A stretch of DNA of 12,626 nucleotides from Candidatus Omnitrophota bacterium (GTDB lineage: Bacteria; Omnitrophota; Gorgyraeia; Duberdicusellales; 4484-171), in NCBI GenBank assembly GCA_028717025.1, contig JAQUOR010000027.1, positions 1 through 12,626 on the forward strand, written 5' to 3'. The position numbers were made by a program, and so were the translations under genes. Below, in pieces: positions 1-6,179 of the stretch. The notes under the pieces were generated by a model, which was not told where the DNA came from, did no database searches, and saw only the letters and a list, made by a program, of their open reading frames with translations. Numbering within the stretch: position 1 is the first letter of the stretch; the number at the start of each line of letters is the position of its first letter.

Positions 1-1
1 T

Positions 2-703
2 GTGATAAATGCAATCGCGTATATGGGGATTGAGTCGTGCGAAAAAGAGCCGCATAGGGCATTTGCCATAAATACGTTATTACCCAGGTTTTTGGCTGAG
101 CAATCGGCCGTCAGGGGGTTTATGCTGGTGCACTTTAGCACCGACGTGGTATTTTGCGATCGTAAACGAGGCTGCTACACCGAAGAAGACTTCCCGCAAC
201 CCGTGCATATGTACGGCCTGACAAAATACGGAGGAGAATGTTTTATTAAAGCCATTAGCGGCCGTTTTTACATCGTACGCATGCCCATGCTCTTTGGACA
301 AACCGAAAAAAATACGCAATTCATCGAAAAGATGTTTCTAAAAATCAAGCAGGGGAGTAAGACCTTGAAAGTGGCAACTGATGTAGTGTGTTCTCCGACG
401 TATAGCGTAGATGCCGCACGAGAATTAAAAAGGATAATCAAGCGTAAACTACCTTTCGGAGTCTACCACATAGCCAATAAGGGCAGCGCCTCATTGTACG
501 AGCTCATGGCCCAGGTCATTAAAAACCTGAAATTAAAGGTCAAAATAGAAAAAGCATCGTATAGAGATTTTTCCGCAAGTTCGTTAAAAAACACCCATAC
601 GCTGATACGTTCAAAGAAGCTGGCAGCGTTACGGCCGTGGAAGCAGGCGCTTAAGGAATATTGTGATAAAATGACCAAATTCCAAAAAACAATGACCAAA
701 TAA
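2..703 (+). CDS. RmlD-type dTDP-4-dehydrorhamnose reductase family protein, 5'-truncated
   Basis: This is the C-terminal three quarters of an NAD(P)-dependent extended SDR that likely reduces or epimerises a nucleotide-activated sugar, as RmlD does in dTDP-rhamnose synthesis. The fragment (233 residues) opens inside the 'VINA-AY' strand typical of RmlD. It then shows the STD motif (residues 47-49 of the fragment) and the catalytic Y-x-x-x-K pair in YGLTK (Y71, K75), followed by GE. The N-terminal Rossmann glycine motif, roughly 60 residues, lies outside the window, so the GTG at base 2 is an internal codon and not a start. The last residues (KMTKFQKTMTK) are encoded by the left arm of the palindromic repeat that follows, so the natural C-terminus may have been altered by repeat insertion. 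The family is clear. The exact substrate is not, because RmlD homologues include other sugar reductases. Confidence 0.85.
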   Translation: MINAIAYMGIESCEKEPHRAFAINTLLPRFLAEQSAVRGFMLVHFSTDVVFCDRKRGCYTEEDFPQPVHMYGLTKYGGECFIKAISGRFYIVRMPMLFGQTEKNTQFIEKMFLKIKQGSKTLKVATDVVCSPTYSVDAARELKRIIKRKLPFGVYHIANKGSASLYELMAQVIKNLKLKVKIEKASYRDFSASSLKNTHTLIRSKKLAALRPWKQALKEYCDKMTKFQKTMTK

Positions 704-797
704 TGATCAATAACCAAATTCCAACAATTAAAACCGCGTTTGGGAAAGTTTGGTTATTGGGTATTGGAATTTATTTGGAGCTTGGAGTTTGGTCATT
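670..797. repeat. Imperfect palindromic intergenic repeat (CCAAATTCC type)
   Basis: The outer arms are 670-685 (AATGACCAAATTCCAA) and 782-797 (TTGGAGTTTGGTCATT), complementary at 15 of 16 positions. An inner perfect 10-bp pair joins 709-718 (AATAACCAAA) with 749-758. The left arm contains three spaced copies of a short ACCAAA unit. The element fills the whole gap between the sugar reductase and the first rSAM gene and overlaps the last 11 codons of the reductase. In RNA it would form a long, interrupted hairpin. I see no transposase or target duplication. Its role could be selfish or in RNA processing. Confidence 0.8.
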
Positions 798-812
798 GAG
801 TATTTAAATACT

Positions 813-1883
813 ATGGGCCTTTTATATACAAAAGCAAAAATATTCCATTTTAAAGAGAAGATCGATTCTCTGCCGAAAAACAAAAAAACGATATTGGCGC
901 CCATCCACATCCGCATCAAACCTACCAATGTGTGTAACCATAATTGTTCGTATTGTTCGTATCGCAAGGACGGTTTACAGCTGGGCCAGGACATGTCGCA
1001 AAAAGATTTTATTCCCAAAGAAAAAATGATCGAGATCCTGGAGGATCTTAACGAAATGGACGTAAAAGCACTTACCTTTAGCGGCGGAGGAGAACCTTTT
1101 TGCTATCCCTACCTGATGGAAGCGGTAAAGTTCCTGATTAAAACAAACATAAAATTTGCTTCACTTACCAATGGCTCAAGGCTTACCGGGGAGCTGGCGC
1201 GATTGTTTGCTGCTTATGCTACGTGGCTGCGAATTTCCATAGACGGCTGGGACGATGCCAGTTATTCCTTCTATCGCAAAGCAGCAAAAGGAGAATTCGC
1301 CAGGGTAATGAAGAACATCGAAGATTTTAAGAAATTAAAAGGCAACTGTTACCTTGGAATAAGCCTTATTATCGATACACATAACGCCTCGCATGTGTAC
1401 GATATGATCAAAAGATTCAAAGAGATAGGGGTAAACAGCGTCAAAGCATCGGGGTGCGTGGTAAGCGACTCAGGCTCGCAAAATAACGCGTACCATAAAC
1501 CTATATTTAATGCGGTTAAAGATCAGATCCAGCGCGCGATGTCTGATTTTTCCAGCGCGAAATTCGAGATCTTTGACGCCTACCACGAGTTAGACGAAAA
1601 GTTCAAAAAGTCGTATACCTGGTGTCCGTACCTGCAAATCCTGCCCATCATCGGTGCAGACTTAAATATTTACCCCTGTCAGGATAAAGCCTATAACCTT
1701 AAAGAAGGGCTCATCGGCTCGATTAAGAAGCAGCGTTTTAAAGATTTCTGGTATTCGGATAAAAATAAATTTTTTAAAATAAACCCTAAGCATCATTGTA
1801 ACCATCACTGCGTGGCCAACTTAAAGAATGAGATGATCATGGAATATTTAGATGCCGATGATACGCACCTTTGTTTCGTATAA
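813..1883 (+). CDS. Radical SAM protein with SPASM-like C-terminal cysteines
   Basis: This 356-residue enzyme should cleave S-adenosylmethionine at a [4Fe-4S] cluster to start radical chemistry on an unknown substrate, in the cytosol. The cluster motif CNHNCSYC (Cys 41, 45, 48) is the canonical CxxxCxxC, and the SAM-contacting GGGEP follows at 91-95. C-terminal cysteines at 271 (WCPYLQ), 289 (YPCQD), 329 and 333 (HCNHHC) and 354 resemble a SPASM or twitch auxiliary cluster region, though the spacing is not the textbook one. I chose the ATG at 813 because the 21 in-frame codons upstream (from a TTG at 750) lie in the right arm of a palindromic repeat. No clear Shine-Dalgarno sequence precedes it. 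The layout resembles the rSAM half of the fusion gene at 6180, including the shared GGGEPF, so the two may act on related glycan substrates. The radical SAM call is firm. The function is unknown. Confidence 0.88.
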   Translation: MGLLYTKAKIFHFKEKIDSLPKNKKTILAPIHIRIKPTNVCNHNCSYCSYRKDGLQLGQDMSQKDFIPKEKMIEILEDLNEMDVKALTFSGGGEPFCYPYLMEAVKFLIKTNIKFASLTNGSRLTGELARLFAAYATWLRISIDGWDDASYSFYRKAAKGEFARVMKNIEDFKKLKGNCYLGISLIIDTHNASHVYDMIKRFKEIGVNSVKASGCVVSDSGSQNNAYHKPIFNAVKDQIQRAMSDFSSAKFEIFDAYHELDEKFKKSYTWCPYLQILPIIGADLNIYPCQDKAYNLKEGLIGSIKKQRFKDFWYSDKNKFFKINPKHHCNHHCVANLKNEMIMEYLDADDTHLCFV

Positions 1884-2198
1884 AAGTTTATTCTCTCGAA
1901 ATATCTATTTAGCTTTTTGAAGAAGAGAACTATTGCACACCGCAACCATCATCGTCTTTCGGCAAACGGTTGCGTAGCGGGAAACGTTAAGCGTCGAAAA
2001 TCGAACGTAGTCATCGCATTATTTTTTTGACGAACGACGGTAACCGGTTTGCGATTCGAGTTACGCCTGCCTCGCCTGACGCGAGTCAAGGCAGGTAACC
2101 TTTCAACGTTTACTCGATCCTCTTTTGCGTCTTCGCGGTATTTGGCGGTTTTGCGGTGTCAGTATGGTTTTCCGGTCCATGGGTAAAATTAAAACCTT
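1884..2198. other. 315-bp gap with hairpins and no gene
   Basis: I see no convincing coding sequence here. It holds a perfect 7-bp inverted repeat, CGCAACC (1941-1947) with GGTTGCG (1968-1974), a seven-T run near 2021-2028 without a strong hairpin before it, and the GC-rich hairpin at 2060-2099. The ends also pair loosely: ACACCGCAA near 1937 with TTGCGGTGT near 2151, and AAACGTTA near 1982 with CAACGTTTA near 2104. The whole gap may therefore be a decayed long palindrome of the kind seen in the other gaps. An eight-codon frame, ATG at 2179 to TGA at 2200-2202, overlaps the next gene's GTG start by GTGA. Confidence 0.5.
2060..2099. repeat. GC-rich hairpin with CCTGCCT/AGGCAGG stem
   Basis: CCTGCCT (2066-2072) pairs perfectly with AGGCAGG (2089-2095). 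GTTA (2060-2063) and TAAC (2096-2099) extend the stem across one unpaired C-G pair of bases on the left arm. An alternative inner stem, CTCGC (2071-2075) with GCGAG (2081-2085), competes for the loop. No T run follows, so it is not a typical intrinsic terminator. It is more like a small mobile palindrome. Confidence 0.65.
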
Positions 2199-3752
2199 GT
2201 GAATAATAAAATCATTATACTTATTTTGGCGGCACTTTTTCTGGCTATCGCTATACCCCGGATACTCTTTCCTGATTTAGACCACGGAGATGAGTGGGCG
2301 GACGCGGAAAATCTTATCTCAGGGGAAAATTATTACAAATTTGGATTCCTTAAGACGCGTTTTCTTCCCTTTTTCGGCATCCAGGACGAGACGCTTTCGA
2401 CCCCCTATACTCACTATCCGCCGCTGGCAAATATTATCAGCGGCATCGTCAAAAAGGTGACCCGCAGTAATTCCATATATCCCTTTAGGGCCGTCGCGAT
2501 TTTTTTCTCATTTTTTAATCTTTTATTCTGGTATTTATTCATAAAAAGATTTTCGCAATCGAACCTTTTAGCGTTGTTATGCGGCATCTTTTATGCGAGC
2601 AACCCTTTCTTCATATACGGCATTGATGCGTTAAGCCAGATCTCCTACGCCGATTTCTTAAGGTCCTTCATTTTATTTATTTTTATTGCCGTAATCCAGG
2701 CGCAGGGGAAGCGTAAAAGCATTTTGTTTGCTTTATTATGGATATTGTTTCTAGCGGAATCTTTGATGACCATCGAGTATCTCGTATACCTGGTATTATT
2801 CATCGTTTTATTTAAGTGCATTTTTAAGATACCCAAGGAGGGGTTTTCCTGGAAGCGTATTTTTTTGCTTTTTTCTGCATCTTTCGCCGGGTTTGTGCTC
2901 CATTTCTTAAAAAATGCATGGTACTTCGGGAGTGCGTCTGCCGCATTACAGGATTTTAAGAGGATCGTCCTGCAAAGAATAGCTTCCAGCACGGATTCGC
3001 CCTTTCCCTTAACGCTTGCGAGCTGGTGGCAGCACGTAATCGCCAAAAATTTCTCGCTTATATTTTTATATAACTATTTTATTCTATCCCTGGCGTTATT
3101 CTTTTTTTATCTTTTATATCAAGGGTTGCCGCCGCGGACAAGAAAAGAGATTAAGCAACCGTTTCGCTTGCTTGTCATTTTAACGATATGCGGCGTCAAC
3201 TGGTATATACTTTTCCCTTCGCACGCCCTTGCGCATACCTATATTCTTTTTCTGGTAAGGCATCTTTTGCCTGTGGCATCTTTGGGCTTTGCGATATTTT
3301 TCTATTACGCATTCACGGAGGTAATTAAAAACGGCCGGTACAAAATCTTAAGATCTGCGCTTTGCGCGCTCTGCATGGGCATCGTGGTCTTTACCGGTGT
3401 GACTCAGAGCGAACTCCCTGTAGGCGCTGAAAATGTTGCGCGCGCAAAAGATTTCATAAAATTCAAACAGTCCCTTCTGCAATTAAAAGAGCCGCGGCCA
3501 AAGGGGATCGTGGCGGTAAATTATTGGCGCACGCCCTTTATCAGTTTTTATACCGGGCGTAAAACCATACCTATTTTTGATGCAGCAAGCTTAAAGAAGC
3601 TGCCTTCCTTGCCCCGGTATTTTATACTTCTTTATCGTACCGGCTCCGGGGCCGAGGCAGAGTTATATGAGACCCTTAAACAGCACTACAATCTTCTCGT
3701 TACCAGTGAATCCCGAAGGTTTCCCGGCGTCATTTTTGTGTTGAAAGAATAA
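2199..3752 (+). CDS. GT39/PMT-like multi-spanning membrane glycosyltransferase
   Basis: This 517-residue polytopic protein most resembles the GT39/PMT (ArnT-like) superfamily, which uses polyprenyl-phosphate-linked sugars to glycosylate lipids or proteins on the outer face of the inner membrane. After the first membrane segment (about 4-20) comes an acidic DHGDEW stretch (D31, E32) matching the catalytic Asp-Glu of the first periplasmic loop, then YTHYPPL (70-76), a signature of this fold. Further hydrophobic segments lie near 97-115, 122-140, 150-168, 175-190, 193-210, 219-236, 285-308, 322-340, 347-370 and 384-400, followed by a soluble C-terminal domain of about 110 residues. The start is the GTG at 2199, giving an N-terminus that leads directly into a membrane helix. 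The donor and acceptor cannot be read from the sequence. It is followed 54 bp later by a GT2 gene. Confidence 0.8.
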   Translation: MNNKIIILILAALFLAIAIPRILFPDLDHGDEWADAENLISGENYYKFGFLKTRFLPFFGIQDETLSTPYTHYPPLANIISGIVKKVTRSNSIYPFRAVAIFFSFFNLLFWYLFIKRFSQSNLLALLCGIFYASNPFFIYGIDALSQISYADFLRSFILFIFIAVIQAQGKRKSILFALLWILFLAESLMTIEYLVYLVLFIVLFKCIFKIPKEGFSWKRIFLLFSASFAGFVLHFLKNAWYFGSASAALQDFKRIVLQRIASSTDSPFPLTLASWWQHVIAKNFSLIFLYNYFILSLALFFFYLLYQGLPPRTRKEIKQPFRLLVILTICGVNWYILFPSHALAHTYILFLVRHLLPVASLGFAIFFYYAFTEVIKNGRYKILRSALCALCMGIVVFTGVTQSELPVGAENVARAKDFIKFKQSLLQLKEPRPKGIVAVNYWRTPFISFYTGRKTIPIFDAASLKKLPSLPRYFILLYRTGSGAEAELYETLKQHYNLLVTSESRRFPGVIFVLKE

Positions 3753-3806
3753 CTGGTACCTACGGGTAAAGTGACTTTCGGCCCATATTAAATAACAAAT
3801 GGAACC

Positions 3807-4757
3807 ATGCTTTTAAATGTTGCTGTCATAATACCGGTAAAAGGGGATGCGGGTTATTTGCCTGAATGCGTGCGTTCGATATTGGCAAACACGTATCCGC
3901 ATAAAGAGATCACTATTGTCGATGACGGGCTCACATCAAAAGCGCGGGAAGCCCTTAATGAATTTTCCGCTGCAGTTAAAATTTTAGACAGTCAGGGGAA
4001 AGGCCCGTCTTTTGCGCGTAACGCAGCAGCGCAGGCTACCCGTGCCGATTTGCTTGCATTTACCGACAGCGATTGTATTGCCAAAGCCGATTGGCTCGAA
4101 GAACTGGTGAGGGGTTTTGCGGAATTTCCCGGTGTGATTGCCTGCGGAGGAATCCAGAAAATACCGGATGATGCGTGCGCGTTTGAAAAAAAAGTTTTCC
4201 TTTTTCTGCAGCGATGCGGTTTTATTTCCGAATATGTACGCGCAGTAAAGGGGAGCAACATCATTCCCATAAATCACAATGCTTCCTGTAACGTGATGTA
4301 CAAGAGAGACGTATTTTTAAAAGAAGGCGGATTTAAGGCAGGATTATGGCCGGGAGAGGACGTCGAATTGGATTATCGTTTAAAACGCAGCGGCTATACC
4401 TTGATCTTGAACCCCGCGGCAATCGTTTACCATTACCGGCCGAAAGATTTAAAAGCATTTCTAACCATGATGTACAGGTATGGTTTGGCGCAAGGGTTTT
4501 TAGTAAGAAAGTATGGCCTTTTCAGGCTGATGCACTTTTTGCCCGGCGCTGCGTTAGGCATGCTGGTTGTATTGCCGTTTGTTCTTCCTTTCAATTTTTT
4601 TGTATCGTTATTGATGCTTGTGTGCGCGGGGTATGCGATAGTGTTGCTGATTTTTAAGTTTGACGGGGAACTTACAAGAATTGCGCTTTCTGCATTTATC
4701 TACTGGAACGCAGGGTTTTTTAAAGGTCTGATAAAGCCGAGCGTCTATAAAACATAA
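3807..4757 (+). CDS. Family 2 glycosyltransferase with C-terminal membrane segments
   Basis: This is a 316-residue inverting GT-A transferase that adds a sugar from a nucleotide donor to a lipid-linked glycan at the cytosolic membrane face. The N-terminus VAVIIPVKGD, the nucleotide-contact strand ITIVDDG (35-41), the metal-binding DSD (87-89) in FTDSDC and the acceptor-side GEDVELDYRL (183-192, with the catalytic-type E-D pair) follow the usual GT2 order. Residues about 243-283 form two membrane helices and 292-305 may form a third. The ATG at 3807 is favoured because the protein begins at the first beta strand. An ATG at 3799 opens only a five-codon frame that overlaps this start. A weak GGAA lies immediately upstream. 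It sits 54 bp after the GT39-like gene and 45 bp before the GT9 gene, consistent with one operon. Confidence 0.9.
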   Translation: MLLNVAVIIPVKGDAGYLPECVRSILANTYPHKEITIVDDGLTSKAREALNEFSAAVKILDSQGKGPSFARNAAAQATRADLLAFTDSDCIAKADWLEELVRGFAEFPGVIACGGIQKIPDDACAFEKKVFLFLQRCGFISEYVRAVKGSNIIPINHNASCNVMYKRDVFLKEGGFKAGLWPGEDVELDYRLKRSGYTLILNPAAIVYHYRPKDLKAFLTMMYRYGLAQGFLVRKYGLFRLMHFLPGAALGMLVVLPFVLPFNFFVSLLMLVCAGYAIVLLIFKFDGELTRIALSAFIYWNAGFFKGLIKPSVYKT

Positions 4758-4793
4758 TTACAAATTTTTCAAGCTTTTACCTTTTAACATAAT

Positions 4794-4801
4794 AGGTGAT
4801 C
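4794..4801 (+). promoter_or_regulatory. Possible ribosome binding site of the GT9 gene
   Basis: AGGTGATC matches an eight-base stretch of the extended anti-Shine-Dalgarno complement (AAGGAGGTGATCC). It ends one base before the ATG at 4803, so the core AGG is about six bases from the start, which is a normal distance. It is the best such site in a window where most starts have none. ACCT at about 4780-4783 could pair with AGGT and partly hide it. Confidence 0.45.
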
Positions 4802-4802
4802 G

Positions 4803-5978
4803 ATGTTTTTATCGTTTATATTTAAAATATGCGCGACGATTAACCTCTGGATAGGTTTGTTGTTGCGCCGGCGTAAGCCCGCGTACAACTTCAAGGATAT
4901 CAGGAGCATTTTGATCAAGAGGACCGATCGTTTGGGGGATGCGGTAGTGACCCTTCCTTTGGTTACGGAGCTTGGCAAGCGTTTTGAGGTAACGGTGTTG
5001 AGCTCTTCAAATAATGATTACTTTTTAAAAGAGTTTGTGCGCACGCGAATAGTGAGCACTCAACCGTTGGGTTTTATCGACGGAATCAAAATGATCGCCA
5101 AAAGCATTATGCGTTTAGGCGAGAAGTCGGACGCCGCGCAACCTGCGTTCGATCTGTGTTTGGATTTAAACGGAGTACGCGAATTGGACATTTTCTTGAA
5201 CATACGCAGTGCGCATCTTTGCAGGTATCACAGCGGTTTTAACCTGGGGCTGTGGAACGGTCTGCTCGATTACTCCGAAAAAAATTACCCGGTCTTATTT
5301 ACTCACAGGCCGCTGTTGGAAACCTGCCGCACGCTTGCGCAAAATGCTTTAGGCGTCACTCTTGAATTACCTGACCATGTCGATTTTTCGCCCCGGATGC
5401 ACAAGCCTTCTGATTTTAATGTGACAGGAGATTTTGTGCTGGTAAACATTGCAGGAGCAGAAAAGTTCCGGGGACCGAGCGTATATGATTACGCTGCGAT
5501 AGTCAATGAATTGAATTTTGACGGTAGCGTTGTGATCATGGATGAATTGGGTACGCCGCACATAGAAGAATTTAAGAAATTTTCCCGAAAAGAAAAAATC
5601 ATTTATTTGGAGCGGGATCATACGATATGGGAATTGCTTTATGTCAGCTCCAGAAGCCGGCTGTATATCGGCTCAGATTCCGGCATTACCAATCTTTTGC
5701 AGATACCGGCTCACGCTTTTATCTTCTATGGTACCGGCGACCATGAGGTCTGGCGGCCATATTCTAAAAATCCGTATGCCGGCCGCAGGAGCAAGGGCAT
5801 GATGGTGGAGGAGTCGGTGAATTCTTGCGGGTTTAAGAAAAAAATAGTGTATATTCCCAAAGGCTGCCGGCCGTGTTTTGATCTGGGTTGCCCCGGTTAT
5901 TCCTGCGTAAGGCATATGGAACCCCATGTTATAGCTGAAGAGATTAATGGGATGTTGCATGGTATAATAAACAAATAA
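4803..5978 (+). CDS. GT9 family (heptosyltransferase-like) glycosyltransferase
   Basis: This 391-residue GT-B enzyme belongs to the family of ADP-heptose:LPS heptosyltransferases and probably transfers a heptose or related sugar during core or exopolysaccharide assembly. The N-terminal 22 residues are hydrophobic with a basic RRRK stop and may anchor it to the membrane. The GT9 acceptor-domain motif RTDRLGDAV starts at 40, the donor-domain SDSG (291-294) follows YIG, and GTGDHEVWRPY (310-320) is the usual strand after it. Four late cysteines (355, 358, 363, 368; CRPC, GC, SC) form a cluster that recurs in many GT9 proteins. The family length is usually 320-360, so this one is slightly long because of the N-terminal anchor. 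The acceptor is unknown, and a GT9 enzyme outside classical LPS is possible. The first inverted repeat begins 12 bp after its stop. Confidence 0.88.
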   Translation: MFLSFIFKICATINLWIGLLLRRRKPAYNFKDIRSILIKRTDRLGDAVVTLPLVTELGKRFEVTVLSSSNNDYFLKEFVRTRIVSTQPLGFIDGIKMIAKSIMRLGEKSDAAQPAFDLCLDLNGVRELDIFLNIRSAHLCRYHSGFNLGLWNGLLDYSEKNYPVLFTHRPLLETCRTLAQNALGVTLELPDHVDFSPRMHKPSDFNVTGDFVLVNIAGAEKFRGPSVYDYAAIVNELNFDGSVVIMDELGTPHIEEFKKFSRKEKIIYLERDHTIWELLYVSSRSRLYIGSDSGITNLLQIPAHAFIFYGTGDHEVWRPYSKNPYAGRRSKGMMVEESVNSCGFKKKIVYIPKGCRPCFDLGCPGYSCVRHMEPHVIAEEINGMLHGIINK

Positions 5979-5990
5979 TGACTAACACAA

Positions 5991-6145
5991 TTTTAAATTT
6001 GAAGCACGAATTCCGAAATTCGAAACATATCACGTGTACCGTAAAAAGAAAAAACTTACGGTAAACGGTTAGCGGTGAACGGTCAACGATAGAGTAACGG
6101 TAAACGAAACATTGCTTCGTGTTCCGATATCCGGATTTCTGATTT
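5991..6145 (+). repeat. Long inverted repeat, copy A (upstream of the fusion gene)
   Basis: This copy is the reverse complement of copy B at 8397-8596. Bases 6001-6042 match 8545-8586 at 41 of 42 positions, including a perfect 26-bp block (6001-6026). Bases 6034-6145 match 8397-8508 without gaps at about 101 of 112 positions by hand count. Inside it, TACCGTAA (6037-6044) and TTACGGTA (6056-6063) form a perfect 8-bp stem around an 11-nt A-rich loop. The ends carry GAAGCACGAATTCCGAAATT-type sequence and a partly inverted counterpart near 6114-6145. Copy A lacks a 45-nt block present in B. Together the two copies bracket only the GT2-rSAM fusion gene. Confidence 0.92.
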
Positions 6146-6179
6146 AAGCAATTGTAACCGATTAACGCGATAGCTGACG

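Noticed and set aside
671..725. CRISPR-like spaced short repeats
   Set aside because: The ACCAAA units are short, unevenly spaced, and are simply part of one arm of a palindrome. There are no cas genes.
750..812. In-frame extension of the first rSAM gene from a TTG at 750
   Set aside because: These 21 codons are the right arm of the palindromic repeat and give an aromatic-rich stretch unlike rSAM N-termini. The ATG at 813 leads into normal sequence.
2645..3046. 133-codon antisense frame within the GT39-like gene
   Set aside because: It has no recognisable motif and lies wholly opposite conserved membrane segments of a convincing gene.
4346..4657. 103-codon frame on the + strand inside the GT2 gene
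   Set aside because: It overlaps the catalytic and membrane part of a clear glycosyltransferase in another frame and shows no recognisable domain.
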